Source: Manduca sexta (taxonomy: Eukaryota > Arthropoda > Insecta > Lepidoptera > Sphingidae). From it: 64,000 nucleotides of DNA. Every line of letters begins with the position of its first letter. Position 1 is the first letter of the stretch. This document shows, one piece after another, positions 1 to 10,705 of this stretch. Below the pieces are notes generated by a model. It did no database searches. It saw nothing but the letters and a program-made list of their open reading frames with translations, and was not told where the DNA came from. The position numbers and the translations under genes were made by a program. The DNA lies in assembly GCF_014839805.1 (NCBI RefSeq), contig NC_051116.1, positions 2,728,001 to 2,792,000 on the forward strand. Reading direction: 5' to 3'.

Positions 1-42
1 GATTTCAAAAGAAATGTTGTTTTAGTTATGGTACTAAAAAAA

Positions 43-363
43 GCAGTTATAGCCTAGTTGGTTGTGGAACGGACTGCCGAGACGAATGACTGCAGGTTCA
101 AACCCCAAAGACACCTCTGACTGTTCTAAAAAATTATGTATGTATTCTCTGTGAATTATCGCTTGCTTTACCGGTGAAGGAAAACATCGTGAGGAAACCT
201 GCATACCTGAGAAGTCCTTTATAGGAATTTCGAGGGTGTGTGAAGTCTACCAATCCGCACTAGGCCAGCGTGGTGGACCAAGGCCTAATCCCTCTCTCAG
301 TTGTAGGGGAAGCACGTGCCCAACAGTGGGACAGTATATAATACAGGGCTGATATTGTTTATT
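43..363 (+). repeat. SINE-A copy, near full length
   Basis: This is the reference description of SINE-A. The tRNA-like head carries an A-box-like TAGCCTAGTTGG and a B-box-like GGTTCAAACCC. The body contains the landmarks GGTGAAGGAAAACATCGTGAGG and CCGCACTAGGCCAGCG, and the end reads ACAGGGCTGATATT with an ATT-rich tail. No protein is encoded; such elements are moved by LINE proteins acting in trans. The head does not fold as a complete functional tRNA by eye. Sense strand is taken from tRNA head to ATT tail. Confidence 0.85.
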
Positions 364-763
364 AGTTGTGGGGTAAAATTTGTTTGAACGCACTAATCTC
401 AGAAGCTACTAGTTAGAATTTAAAAAAAGAAAACTAAAGTCCGAATAGCACATATATTGAGAAAGGCTATGGAGACAATTTTGACACCAGAAAAGACGTA
501 GGCTACTTTCTATCCTGGGATAATAAATAGCAGGACTTTTATCCCGTACAACTCTTTCACGCGTGCAAAGCCGCGAGCAATCTAATAATAAAATATGAAA
601 TTGTAGGAACAAAATTAAATTAAATTTCTTAAGTGTGTAATTATGAAGTTTTGTATACTTTATTAAATCTACTTTGCTTTTATGTTCGGCAGAGAGTGTA
701 ATTAATGTTAAATAAGTAATTACCTTGCTTTATAAGTTTAGTGGTAGATTTGATCGACTCTTA
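364..763. other. Non-coding, AT-rich stretch with a short Rep-5 relic
   Basis: Positions 498-582 read in reverse as a piece of Rep-5 (reverse complements of AAAAGTCC and of a head with GCGAGC and CGCGTG). I see nothing else: the only open frames are short and lack coding character. Confidence 0.45.
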
Positions 764-968
764 CTGATGGTAGGATATTCTTATCCATACTGCTAGCAAT
801 GGCCGTACGCGTGGTGTAAATACCGCTCAGTAAGCCACGTAAGAGCGTCGCGAATTTAAAACAAGCCGGCGTAATTGTAACGACTGCCGAAAAAGAACCA
901 TTTCTTATCAGTCGACACTTTTTGGACCCTATTCCGGTCATCTGGTACAGTAGGGTTCCTTTTTTGTA
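764..968 (+). repeat. Rep-1 copy, degenerate
   Basis: Rep-1 is a family of about 230 bp that recurs many times here. In the sense orientation it starts with GGTAGGATATATTTTATATC, continues through ACCCGCCATAGTGGCCCACG, a block with CAGGCCGGCATAATTGT, CAGTCGACATTCTATTGG and TTACCATCAGGTG, and ends in an A-rich tail. No tRNA head is visible; it resembles the 3' end of a LINE or a LINE-tailed retroposon. This copy is worn, with altered first 60 bases. Confidence 0.6.
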
Positions 969-1744
969 TGAACATGGAAGTCCTAGATTCAATTTCCAGG
1001 TCTGACTTGGTACAGTCTAGGTTCATAGAGGGAGTCGATGTCAGACACTGTGTTTCGACGACGCCATACTGGAATAAGACAGTGTAAAATAAAAACATAT
1101 GTGTAACAGTATTACGTTTACCAATAAAGTGTTAAAACGATTTTTTACAAAATTAAACATTATGTTAATAAAAATAGTTACAGAATATAAATTTAGACAT
1201 TTTTTACTACGTGCAACCAGAGAGAATAATAGAATAGTCGCCGCATCACATATCTTCTCTTCTGCCAGCCTGCCCGCGCAGCCGAATACTTCCGGAAACG
1301 CCCGATGTCATCGGCTAGGATAGCGGCGCGTAACAAAAGATTATAATCATTATTAACACTAATTAATTTCTCATTTTTTACGGGAAATAATGAAATAGTT
1401 CCAAAAGATATATTCGACGGAGTATAGCTTCTACCATCAAATATTCACAAAACATAAAGTGAAAATACCAAAAATTCAATAAAAAACTCAAAATCATTCT
1501 AAAAACACAAAATAAAATTATAAAATCGTTCCCGTTTCATCGGCCTACAGTGCACCCACTTGAGCCATTGTCGCCACCTGTGCGGCTGCCTGCGGCCTCC
1601 AACGCATCCCCTGCTTAAAGCAGCGACCGTTAGGGTAAGTTTTTGGGTAGTTAAAGTTTGGGTTTTTAACCATGTGCATGAAATGAGTGGTACATTTTTC
1701 ATAAATTAACTATATTATGATTTAGTTAGGTACCTAGTTATACC
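969..1744. other. No recognised gene
   Basis: AT-rich sequence with two small GC-rich patches, about 1255-1330 and 1545-1635. The patches have no convincing reading frame, splice-site context or match to the repeat families in this window. Confidence 0.4.
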
Positions 1745-1858
1745 ATCTATACATATAAAACAAAGTCTCCAAAGGTATCTGTCTGTATATGGTTGGTTTT
1801 CTCAAAAACTACTGAACGGATTTTTCCACGGATTTTATTAAAAGATAGATATAATATA
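1745..1858 (-). repeat. Rep-5 tail fragment
   Basis: Contains the reverse of the Rep-5 tail: ATAAAACAAAGTC followed by CTACTGAACGGATTTTT. This motif pair marks many insect LINE-tail-like repeats; only the tail half is present. Confidence 0.55.
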
Positions 1859-1863
1859 TATTG

Positions 1864-2102
1864 TAGCCAGTGTAACTACTGGACATAATAATACTTAACA
1901 TCTCATGTCTAAGGATGGCGAGCGCAGTGAAATACCAAACAATACTTTGTAATTCAAGGTGTTGGATGATGCTTCTTCTGTTTATATGCGGTCGTATCGC
2001 TTACCATCAGACGAACGACAAGGTCATCCTGTCACTCAAAGCAAAAAACAAAAAATAACACAAGAACTCGCCTCGTCATTCAAAGCAATCATAAAAAAAA
2101 AT
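1864..2102 (+). repeat. Rep-2 copy, 5' truncated
   Basis: Rep-2 in sense orientation runs from TCTCATATGTGAGAG through GGTAGGTACC, GTGTTCCGGTTTGAAGGACA, GCCAGTGTAACTACTGGACA, GGCGAGCGCAGTGGAATACC and CGTATCGCTTACCATCAG to CAAAGCAATAAAA. It looks like a LINE 3' end or LINE-tailed retroposon. This copy starts at GCCAGTGTAACTACTGGAC and has the final segment (TCATTCAAAGCAA) duplicated, at about 2030 and 2075. Confidence 0.65.
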
Positions 2103-2403
2103 ACGGAATGGTTCTCACATACGAGAAATCTTTTTATCATGGGGAAAATACTCTTGGATCCCACTGGAAACAGGATATGTCGTATTACAATGGGCCAAAA
2201 ACCCTACATTAGTCTCTGCATATTGATAGAGTTCTGGGACCTCCAAATGAACACGTTTGAATTTCAATGCGTCGCTTGCAAAATTGGACCTCGGTAAAGT
2301 AATAAGAGTAATCCCCCACCTCCCCCCACTAATTTCACCACCAACCAATGGCGAAGGGTTCATTGAAGCCGATTCCTGCCGGCTTCTATTTCGTAATTTA
2401 TCT
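2103..2403. other. No recognised feature
   Basis: About 300 bp between Rep-2 and Rep-4 with overlapping short open frames on both strands. None matches a protein I recognise. Confidence 0.4.
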
Positions 2404-2692
2404 ATATATATACAAATTAATCCCTATTTCCTTTGGTCACGCCATCACGCGTGAACGTCTGGACCGATTTCACTATTTTTTTTGTTGTGTTTGTTAGGTA
2501 TTGTCAGGAGTAGGTTCTTATGAAAGAATAAATTCAATAAATTGCGGGGAAAATTAGAAAATTTAAGAAAACTTAACGAAAATATTAATTTTATATAACT
2601 GTCAATTGTTTGAAATAACTGTCAGTGATAGACAGAATGCGCGCTGCGAATTCATAGTTAAAACAGGACAACGTCTATCGGGTCAAGTAGTG
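2404..2692 (-). repeat. Rep-4 copy
   Basis: Rep-4 sense starts near CAGACGTTGTCCCGTCTTAA, passes CGCGCATTCTGTCGATCGC, TGACAGTTATTTCAAAC and CTTCTCCTGACAATAACAAA, then TTCACGCGTGATGGCGTGAC and GGGAAATAGGGAT, and ends with TTTTATATATAGAT. Length is about 285 bp. Here it is reversed and complete. It is non-coding; the tail resembles the ends of LINE-derived or Helitron-like elements, which I cannot separate. Confidence 0.7.
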
Positions 2693-2748
2693 TACAATAT
2701 AATTATCATTAGAATGATTTGCAAACCGCATTTATGCATATTAAACAC

Positions 2749-2950
2749 ACATCACGCTTTTATCCCCGAAGGGATATGCAGAGGCGCAACCAGAGCACCC
2801 ATTTTTCGCAAAATGTTACGTCCCATGATGTGATAGGGGGCGAGCCTATCGCCATATTGGGCGCAAATTCCAGACTCTTGGCTGATACTGAGCAGAAAAA
2901 CCGAAATATCATTTTGCCCGACCTGGAATTCGAACCCAAGACCTCGATTT
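2749..2950 (-). repeat. SINE-B copy, head truncated
   Basis: Reference description of SINE-B. In sense it has a tRNA-like head (CTCGGTGGCGTAGTTGTACT, then a B-box-like GGGTTCGAATCCC), the core CAGTATCAGCCCGGAGTCTG, GGAATTTGTGCCCGATATGG and CCCCTATCACATCATGGGAC, and ends CCCCTTCGGGGATAAATGCG. In this reversed copy the head stops just beyond the B box. Confidence 0.8.
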
Positions 2951-3334
2951 ATGCAGATTATTAGTATTAAAATGTTGTGTTGAGTACCTTTTGGAAAATT
3001 TCACCCGACTCCACTGCAACCTACTGGCCATTGTAGCAAACAATGGATACAATAGAATTAAACTAAAACACGCATAAATTAATAAATAACAGTAATAAAG
3101 ATCAACAACAACGTAACAATTAAAATAATGTGTTATAAATTAAATCGTTTAATCTAAACTGTTATGCATTACAATAATACGCTTCAATTATTGCTTCGGC
3201 AAACGCAGACGACCGATTAAATACGGTACGACAAATTGGAAGAATAAAACAGGATATCTTATATTTAAAAATATGGGCTTGTATAAAGGAGTAATAAAAT
3301 TTTACTTTATAAATGCGAAAGTGAAGATATTTTT
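2951..3334. other. No recognised feature
   Basis: AT-rich sequence without usable reading frames or a match to the local repeat families. Confidence 0.45.
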
Positions 3335-3562
3335 TTTATTGCTTCGAATGACGAGACTAGCTTGCTGTTCGCCTCATGGTAAGCGATACGACCGCCTGTA
3401 AACAGTAGAAACAACATCCAACACCTTGAATTACAAAGTATTGTTTGGTATTCCACTGCGCTCGCCATCCTGAGACATGAGATGTTAAGTCTTATTATGT
3501 CCAGTAGTTACACTGGCTACAATGTCTTTCAAACCGGAATACAACAGTGACTTTTGTATGAC
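3335..3562 (-). repeat. Rep-2 copy, 5' truncated
   Basis: Reversed Rep-2, from the T-rich end (complement of the A tail) to the complement of GTGTTCCGGTTTGAAGGACA. The part before the GTTCCGG block is missing. Confidence 0.7.
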
Positions 3563-3834
3563 AATCATCCCAATGTCAAATCTATAATCTAAAAACTATT
3601 TGATCAAACCCACCCATTCGAACCTGAGACTTACAGTAGTCATACGGTAATACAACGCCACAGAGCCAATCAAAGTATACCGTTCAGAAACGGTAGTCTA
3701 CGTTCAACGTAACCTCTTCGCATTGTTACGGGATATTAGTTTCGATACTTATTGTTAAATATTCAAATGAATAGGCTTGTAAATTATATTTTGCGTTTCG
3801 GTAATGCAATATTTGACTCATTGTTTTTACTTTT
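3563..3834. other. No recognised feature
   Basis: Unique-looking, moderately AT-rich sequence without coding signal. Confidence 0.4.
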
Positions 3835-4035
3835 ACCAGGCTATTCGTGGCTTCGCTTGTGTGGATGAGATTTTTCGGAGTAAAAGTCCCGGGATAGAAA
3901 GTAGCCTATAACCTTCCCAGGGTCTTAAACTGTCTCCATACTAAATTTCATAAAAATCCGTTCAGTAGATTTTGAGAAAATCGATAACATACAGACAGAC
4001 AAAAAGGGGACTTTGTTTTATAATATGTATATACT
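3835..4035 (+). repeat. Rep-5 copy
   Basis: Rep-5 sense has a head with GGCTTCGC and GCGTG-like words, then AAAAGTCCCGGGATAGAAAG, AGCCTATA, CCAGGGTCTTAAACTGTCTC, AAATTTCATAAAAATCCGTT, CAGTAGATTTTGAGAAAATC and GACTTTGTTTTATAATATGT. It resembles the 3' tail of RTE-like LINEs or their non-autonomous derivatives. No protein is encoded. Confidence 0.65.
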
Positions 4036-4479
4036 AGTAGGCCCAGATATTTTCCTTCCACAGCAGCCTTTTATGTAGCACGTTTTATGTGATCTATCTT
4101 TCATATTTTTAACTTGGCAGCGAAATCTATCGGGTCTAAAATTATATTTTTAACTGAATTTAATCAAACCAATCACAAAATTTTATTGAAATCGGATCAA
4201 GATCTGAACGGATCTTGATGAAATTTGTCACATTGATAGAGCTATCCTGAATTAACATAGGCTACATTTTATCCCGACGATTTGTTACTTTCTGAGTATG
4301 TTATATTGTAACAGATTTTTCGCTGCAATAAAAAGATGACGTGACCTTTCTAAATAGTCTAAGGACTTGCTAGCCAGGCTATAAAACAAATGCCAAACTA
4401 CGTACAAAACTGCAAGCCACAATAACACGAGACTATATTTTAGGCGCAATGGAGTTAAATAGAAAATAAATACGACGGC
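4036..4479. other. Repeat-tail-like relic, otherwise nothing recognised
   Basis: Positions about 4130-4290 carry another LINE-tail-like phrase (GAACGGATCTTGATGAAATT and TTTATCCCGACGA), a distant relative of Rep-5. The remainder shows no gene. Confidence 0.4.
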
Positions 4480-4555
4480 CCGGTAATTACTTCTATCCGG
4501 CCATAATCGCCGGTATTGCCGGTTTGCCCAAATTATCCGGAATGTCCGGGAACGC
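4480..4555. other. CCGG-dense patch
   Basis: Six CCGG tetranucleotides fall within about 75 bp, set in otherwise AT-rich DNA. Function is unknown; similar patches occur at 7078-7258 and 8338-8425. Confidence 0.35.
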
Positions 4556-4817
4556 ATAAATTCCAGGATATTTACTGTAATTTAAACCACCGCAAATAAG
4601 CGGTTATGCGAAAACTGTTGAATATTTTAACGGTCTTTATTTACTGCCCTTGGTGATAATTATTTTCTTTAGACTTAGAATTTTGAGGATAATGAAATGG
4701 GGTAAGTACCATTAAATATTGTAGATTGGTTTATCCATGATCTACATTCAATCTTGATATTGTAATAAGGCACTAATTAGATGAAGGTCTTACTGGTGAA
4801 ACCGAAGAATTATTACA
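4556..4817. other. No recognised feature
   Basis: AT-rich non-coding sequence. Confidence 0.4.
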
Positions 4818-5076
4818 AATTGCTGGCGGTAGGATATATTTTATATCCGCTCGGATAGCGACCACCGTACACAATTAAAACCCGCCATAGTGGCCCACGT
4901 AAGTGCCGCATTCCGGGATCAGTTTGTGTATATCTGGTTCCAACAGGCCAGCATAATTGTATCGACTGCCAAGGGGTAATCATCTCTCGTTAGTCGACAT
5001 TCTATTGGACCACTCCACTTTCCATCAGGTGTAGGGTGGTCACTTTGTTGTGCTCGTATAAAAAAAAATATTCCAG
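4818..5076 (+). repeat. Rep-1 copy, near full length
   Basis: One of the better preserved Rep-1 copies, from the GGTAGGATATATTTTATATC start to an A-rich tail at about 5060-5070. Confidence 0.75.
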
Positions 5077-5085
5077 TGTATTAGT

Positions 5086-5262
5086 GTACGACTGCAGTGC
5101 TAAGATCTCGAGTTTGATCTCCGGGTTGGATAGTAATTTTTGGTTTTTCTACGCAATATCAGCCCTGGAATTTGTGCCCGATATAGCGATAGACTCGCCT
5201 CTATCACATCATGAATGATGCAAGCGAACGGCAAGCTCGTCTGGTCATTCAAAGCAAAAAAA
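5086..5262 (+). repeat. SINE-B fragment joined to a Rep-2 3' end
   Basis: Positions 5086-5218 are SINE-B from just before the B box to CTATCACATCATG. They are followed at once by the Rep-2 end (CGAACGGCAAGCTCGTCTGG then CATTCAAAGCAAAAAAA, 5225-5262). The junction probably records an old insertion or deletion. Confidence 0.6.
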
Positions 5263-5983
5263 GTGACCTCGAAAATTCAGACGTGCGTCTTAGGTCACCT
5301 ATTTATTATGTTAAATTATATTAAGATGAATGATTCTTAATATACCAAAAATGAAAAGAAATCTCGAAATATCTGTACGCACCTTTAATAATGACATTCA
5401 TATAATTTACAAAAAAATCGACAGAAGTATATTCAAGAAAATAATTTGGAACACGAATATCAAAAGTTTTGATATCAAATAATGAAACCATGCTTTATAT
5501 TTGATACGTTTAGGTTGTGGCTACGCCTGCGTGAAGGGATTTACGTGCAAATATCAGATTTCTATACACACAGGTTCCTGGAAAAGCCATTGTATTTATC
5601 CGGATATCGAAGTAAATTTGCTAAATTTTATTCATCACTCAGCAGTTTTTGCATTAACATCAATATATCTGAAATTACATATATTTACAAAAAGATTCGC
5701 ATTTATAATAGAGTAAGAAGTAACATATACCTAAAACAATAATTGTAGAATACTAGAATGGCTGCGGAATTCCAAAAGAATTCATCCGCGTCCTAGTTTC
5801 CACCGTCCATCAGGCTCCCCTAAGGAAATCCTTGGAATGGACTCCATTAATTAATGACGCCATTAACGGCAGCTTCACCATCTCGCCGGCCTCCATAAAT
5901 TCATTAATTTATGTCAAAATGGTCCTTATTTTTTCTTTAGATAGAGGCCATTTGTATAACTTAGTTATTTGCCACGTAACTTA
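5263..5983. other. No recognised gene
   Basis: Mostly AT-rich. A more balanced patch at about 5765-5915 has no clear coding frame. Open frames of 71-86 codons around 5480-5740 lie in low-complexity AT-rich DNA and look like chance. Confidence 0.4.
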
Positions 5984-6990
5984 GCGCGTACAGCCGCGTG
6001 CTGTCGCGTGTGGTGCAGTAGACGAGCGCTCTGTGTCGCGCTGTGTCACCGGCGCGTACAGCCGCGTGTGGTGCAGTAGACGAGCGCTCTGTGTCGCGCT
6101 GTGTCACCGGCGCGTACAGCCGCGTGCTGTCGCGTGTGGTGCAGTAGACGAGCGCTCTGTGTCGCAATGTGTCACCGGCGCGTACAGCCGCGTGTGGTGC
6201 AGTAGACGAGCGCTCTGTGTCGCGCTGTGTCACCGGCGCGTACAGCCGCGTGTGGTGCAGTAGACGAGCGCTCTGTGTCGCGCTGTGTCACCGGCGCGTA
6301 CAGCCGCGTGTGGTGCAGTAGACGAGCGCTCTGTGTCGCGCTGTGTCACCGGCGCGTACAGCCGCGTGCTGTCGCGTGTGGTGCAGTAGACGAGCGCTCT
6401 GTGTCGCGATGTGTCACCGGCGCGTACAGCCGCGTGTGGTGCAGTAGACGAGCGCTCTGTGTCGCGATGTGTCACCGGCGCGTACAGCCGCGTGTGGTGC
6501 AGTAGACGAGCGCTCTGTGTCGCGCTGTGTCACCGGCGCGTACAGCCGCGTGTGGTGCAGTAGACGAACGCTCTGTGTCGCGCTGTGTCACCGGCGCGTA
6601 CAGCCGCGTGCTGTCGCGTGTGGTGCAGTAGACGAGCGCTCTGTGTCGCAATGTGTCACCGGCGCGTACAGCCGCGTGTGGTGCAGTAGACGAGCGCTCT
6701 GTGTCGCGCTGTGTCACCGGCGCGTACAGCCGCGTGTGGTGCAGTAGACGAGCGCTCTGTGTCGCGCTGTGTCACCGGCGCGTACAGCCGCGTGTGGTGC
6801 AGTAGACGAGCGCTTTGTGTCGCGCTGTGTCACCGGCGCGTACAGCCGTGTGGTGCAGTAGACGAGCGCTCTGTGTCGCGTTGTGTTACCGGCGCGTACA
6901 GCCGCGTGCTGTCGCGTGTGGTGCAGTAGACGAGCGCTCTGTAACACTATGGACAGTTGATTGCCAGCGCGTGTAGACGTGTGCTATATT
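5984..6990 (+). repeat. CpG-rich minisatellite with 58/68-bp units and a 242-bp higher-order repeat
   Basis: Sixteen copies of a unit containing GTGCAGTAGACGAGCGCTCT and GTGTCACCGGCGCGTACAGC, in head-to-tail order. The basic unit is 58 bp. A 68-bp variant carries a 10-bp insertion, CTGTCGCGTG, seen at about 6001, 6127, 6369, 6611 and 6909. The middle part therefore repeats as 3 x 58 + 68 = 242 bp; the last interval is 298 bp because it gains a 56-bp unit with a 2-bp deletion. A decayed unit is visible up to about 6990. Overlapping open frames on both strands exist only because the unit has few stop codons; none is a credible gene. Confidence 0.95.
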
Positions 6991-7077
6991 TCGTATTACC
7001 TGCTTTTATAGCCCCAATGAACAAGCGCGTTACCCCTGAATGGTTAACCAATAAACCTGTTGTAACAAACAGCCATT

Positions 7078-7258
7078 AAACCGGGCAAGCACTTAACTAA
7101 TAACTATTATTGGTTTGCTAAACAATAGGCTGAAACATTTATCGTCTACCCATGGGAACATCAGTTAGCCGGTTGTAACTGCATTAAGCCGGATAATAAT
7201 GTAAATTACACCCGGATAGTGGCGGATCGAACCGGTGTTTAGCATAATTGAACCGGTA
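7078..7258. promoter_or_regulatory. Cluster of AACCGGT-type motifs (candidate Grainyhead-type sites)
   Basis: Within 180 bp there are AAACCGGG (7078), AGCCGGTTG (7168), AAGCCGGAT (7187), CCCGGAT (7211), AACCGGTG (7230) and AACCGGTA (7251). Grainyhead-family proteins bind AACCGGTT-like sites, so the cluster could be an enhancer. This is inference from motif density; no target gene is visible nearby. Confidence 0.25.
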
Positions 7259-7702
7259 ATTAAGGGTGTTTAACACTCGCTGGGGGAAAAATTAATTTGT
7301 CGCTTTCTGCAGATTGCGTTCACTTCGTTTGTGGTTAGGAAAATATTCAATTGATATACATATTAAAGTGTGCATCGAAATTAACTATTAATAAAAAAAA
7401 AATTACACTAGTAGATATTTAATAAGTATGCATTGGCAAGTTATTGACATATTACTAAGTATTCTTTTGCATCAATATTGTGCACTTACAAATGCTAAGA
7501 TCTACTGTTTATTACGTTTTGTTATTAATTAAGAAATCGATGTTCATACAAGTCGGCACGGAGATGGCTGCAACCCTGTAACGAAACAACATTTTTTATA
7601 TAGGTAGCATTTTAATAATAGGAGACAAATTAATGCTACTTCATAATATTTCCTACTTAGTTCAGGTATACACAAATTTCAAAACAGACAACAACAACAC
7701 AC
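7259..7702. other. No recognised feature
   Basis: AT-rich non-coding sequence between the motif cluster and SINE-B. Confidence 0.4.
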
Positions 7703-7951
7703 AACATCACGCATTTTATCCCCGAAGGGGTATGCAGAGGCGCAACCATGGCACCCACTTTTCGCCAAGTGTGTTCCGTCCCATGATGTGATAGGGGGCG
7801 AGCTTATCGCCATATCGGGCACAAATTCCAGACTCCGGGCTGATACTGAGCAGAAAAATCCAAATATCACTTTGCCCGACCCGGGATTCGAACCCAGGAC
7901 CTCAGAGCGCTGCCGTACCGCGCATGCAGTACAACTACGCCACCAAGGCAG
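7703..7951 (-). repeat. SINE-B copy, near full length
   Basis: Reversed copy keeping the 3' CCCCTTCGGGGATAAA motif, the core and the whole tRNA-like head (complement of GGTGGCGTAGTTGTACTGCA). Confidence 0.85.
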
Positions 7952-8027
7952 TCAAGGCAGGCAAGTTTCAAAACGATTATTGCTATTAATATTTCAACAG
8001 GGAAATTAATCTAAACTGACTCAAGAT

Positions 8028-8172
8028 TGGTGGTAAGTCTCTCATATGTGAGAGACCGCCTGGGTAGGTACCATGGCAATGTCTACTTCTGCTGCCAAGC
8101 AGTGTGGAGTCACTGTTGTGTTCCGGTTTGAAGAACATTTTAGCCAATGTAACTACTGGACATAATAAAAAA
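8028..8172 (+). repeat. Rep-2 copy, 3' truncated
   Basis: Starts with the intact Rep-2 5' hairpin word TCTCTCATATGTGAGAGA and runs to GTAACTACTGGACATAATA, then ends in a run of A. Confidence 0.7.
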
Positions 8173-8789
8173 AATACGTTTCTTGTAGCTTTGAGTTAGG
8201 TACTAGCAATATCATTCTTCTCTAATATTAACGAACCTACGTACAAAACTAGTAATACAGTGACACATATATACAACAAATTCAATTCTCAAAGGCACCT
8301 TTAATAAAATCAAGTAATCTGAAATCTTTAACATTAAGGTAACGGCGGAATTCCCTTTCAATATCGGAAAGGTCGGATCCGAAAGATCCGGATTATCCGG
8401 GTAAGCTGCCGGATAACCGGTGATCCCCATTCCATCATCAGTTATATTTTTAGCGCAGCAAAATTTAATTTATTTTTTTGTCTGTATTTTGATTGACTAG
8501 TTTCGTTCGTGGATTCGCCCGGATTGTATTCTCCAGATTATAAGATAAATAAAAATAGTCTAAACTTACTCAGAAATAACGCATTTTTATAACATCAAAG
8601 ATTTTTATAAATGTTTAGTAGTTTCAGAAATTTTCTACATAGAAAAATAATTCTTCACAATAATAGCATATGGACACCCAGCTTCGATATACCCGGTTTT
8701 AATAAAGTTTTACGGTCTTATCCGGGTTTTGGAGCTACCTTTGTCATTTACGTTTGGTCCATGGGAACTACGTATTGAATTAAATAATC
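8173..8789. other. No gene; includes a CCGG-rich patch
   Basis: Positions 8338-8425 contain GGATCCGAAAGATCCGGAT and several CCGG words. The rest is AT-rich and featureless to my eye. Confidence 0.4.
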
Positions 8790-8940
8790 TCTCCTACCCG
8801 AATTTCGGCCACGGCGGCCAATAACAACGGAGATCAGCCACATAGGAGATATTATAGTGCACGAGTGTGCGAAATACAAAAGCACTCTCTGTTCCTTAAC
8901 TCTCATAGTCTGATGAGACGGCAATCCGACATGACCGGAA
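8790..8940 (-). repeat. SINE-C fragment (3' part)
   Basis: Reversed copy of the SINE-C end: complements of GAGATTGGCGGCCGTGGCC, TATCTCCTGCGT and CTCTCATAGTC. The tRNA-like head is absent. The full description is under the copy at 13659. Confidence 0.65.
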
Positions 8941-9488
8941 AGAGAGACATTAGTGTTTTGCTATTTCACAGGAGATTGAGTAACCATCGCATAAGCGCAA
9001 AATTTTTTTATGACAATTTTTTTAATGTCCACTCTATGTAATTAGAACTCTTTGGTCTCAAAACTTCCAATAAAATCAACAAAATTGTCTACAATATAAT
9101 GCCATCTACCGTGAAACACTTCAATTACTTTTCTTCCATCTTAAATTTACATCCATCTCTCTCCGTTCTATATGTCCGTCTCGCTCGCCCTAATTGGTGA
9201 GGAAAGCTAAAACTGATTAAAGTCAAAAATATGTTATCAAATGCACGTAAGCTGATTATTTCTTCCGGGGTCCCACAAAACGCGTAATGACGTATGTCGT
9301 GGGTATTTTGGCTGTTAGACATTATGTAATAAGTCTGGCTAAGTAATTATAGGAATACCGTCTTTAAGTATTAGGTTTGTTTCCTGGTTACGGGTATTAA
9401 TTTTTTTCAGTCATGGTTATGTGTTGTACGATTGATGGAGTGAATTCTAGGGTTTCATACCCAGGTTGTGATGTTGGGTTCTTCTGTT
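8941..9488. other. No recognised feature
   Basis: AT-rich sequence. Positions about 9430-9480 hold a worn tRNA-head-like phrase just before the SINE-A fragment, too degraded to assign. Confidence 0.35.
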
Positions 9489-9646
9489 CTGAGAAGTTCT
9501 CTATAGGAATTTTAAGGGTGTGTGCAGTCTACCAGGCCACACTAGGACAAGGTGGTGAAACTAAGGCCTAATCCCTCTCAGTAGTAGAGGAGTCCCGTGG
9601 CCAGCAGTGGGACAGTATATAATACAGGGCTGATATTATCATTATT
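9489..9646 (+). repeat. SINE-A 3' fragment
   Basis: Begins at CTGAGAAGTTCTCTATAGG and ends in the ATT tail. The tRNA-like head and first half are missing, as expected for 5' truncation or later loss. Confidence 0.75.
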
Positions 9647-10705
9647 TTATGAAGTTTACATTATCTAATAATTTATCTGGCGATATATATTTAATATTTA
9701 AATATTGCTAAAAAAAACTCTTGCATATCTTTCAAACCCTTGTCAGTTTAGAACTACGGTATTTGATCTCAAAGTTTGAAAGTTTTATGCATCACGCAAA
9801 CTCTTATCCCACGGGCAAAATTCATCTTAGCTTCGTAGGTTTGGTATTAGTTTTCAATGTTTTTGAAAAAACATTTTTAGTTTATGCAAATCGAAATAAA
9901 GTCGATCAAAAGGTGTTCAAAAACAAAGGAAAAAATTCGATTTTATTTCGTACAGATTTGTGTGTAAGTAAATAGAAAAAAAAATATCAAATGGTGTTAA
10001 AAAAAATATATTTTGTTAAGTAATAAAAAATAATTCAATCCTTAGTTTATTTTTGAAAAGATTTTTTTTTGTAATGTAAGTAAGTATCAACAGTTAAATT
10101 ATATTATTAAATACTTTCATAACTTAATAAATTGTAGATCCTAATACAGCTAGACCTTACTTTTTTTTAAAACTAAATGTGAGAGATAAAATGGCAGTAC
10201 AGTCACATACATAAATAGCTGAAAATTTTAAAATTATGAATCGCCTGTACACTTTTGTTATCTAATTAACACATTTTCTTCACAAAAACAAAATAAAGGA
10301 ATTTGCTTTTCTTCAAAAAATAAACTATTTAACTTAATTGTAGAAGCGATTTGAATTTTATTGACTAGCTCTTGTAAATGACTGTACATTGACTGTATGC
10401 TTGCTAGCTTATTACCTACTTAATTCGACTGGTAAAGCTATTTATTTTTGTATCAGATATCAAAAATCATAAAAAAAATAATACTAAAATTCGCAGACAA
10501 AAAATCCACTAGTCATTTCACAGTTTTCCTTAACCCCTACAGTGACAGTAGCGTGCATCACATCTGTCTGTGCAGGCGCACCTGCGGGTATCGACCTGTT
10601 ACTGTCACTTTTTATACACACAACCGGTTACAGTGGACCGCGTTATGCTGGATGTGGTGAGGAATGTTTTTTTGTTTGTTTATAAATAAGAGCAGGTATT
10701 GGAAA
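9647..10705. other. About 1 kb of AT-rich DNA without a gene
   Basis: Open frames are short and AT-driven. A small inverted repeat (AGTGACAGTA near 10540 and TACTGTCACT near 10600) encloses a GC-richer loop, and an AACCGGTTA word sits at 10622. Neither supports a gene call. Confidence 0.4.

Noticed and set aside
5961..6947. Seven overlapping frames of 72-92 codons on both strands
   Set aside because: They lie wholly inside the 58/68-bp minisatellite. They repeat with the array and exist on both strands, so they reflect a unit poor in stops, not genes.
5984..6990. A CRISPR array
   Set aside because: Units are contiguous 58/68-bp tandem repeats with no variable spacers, in an insect-type genome.
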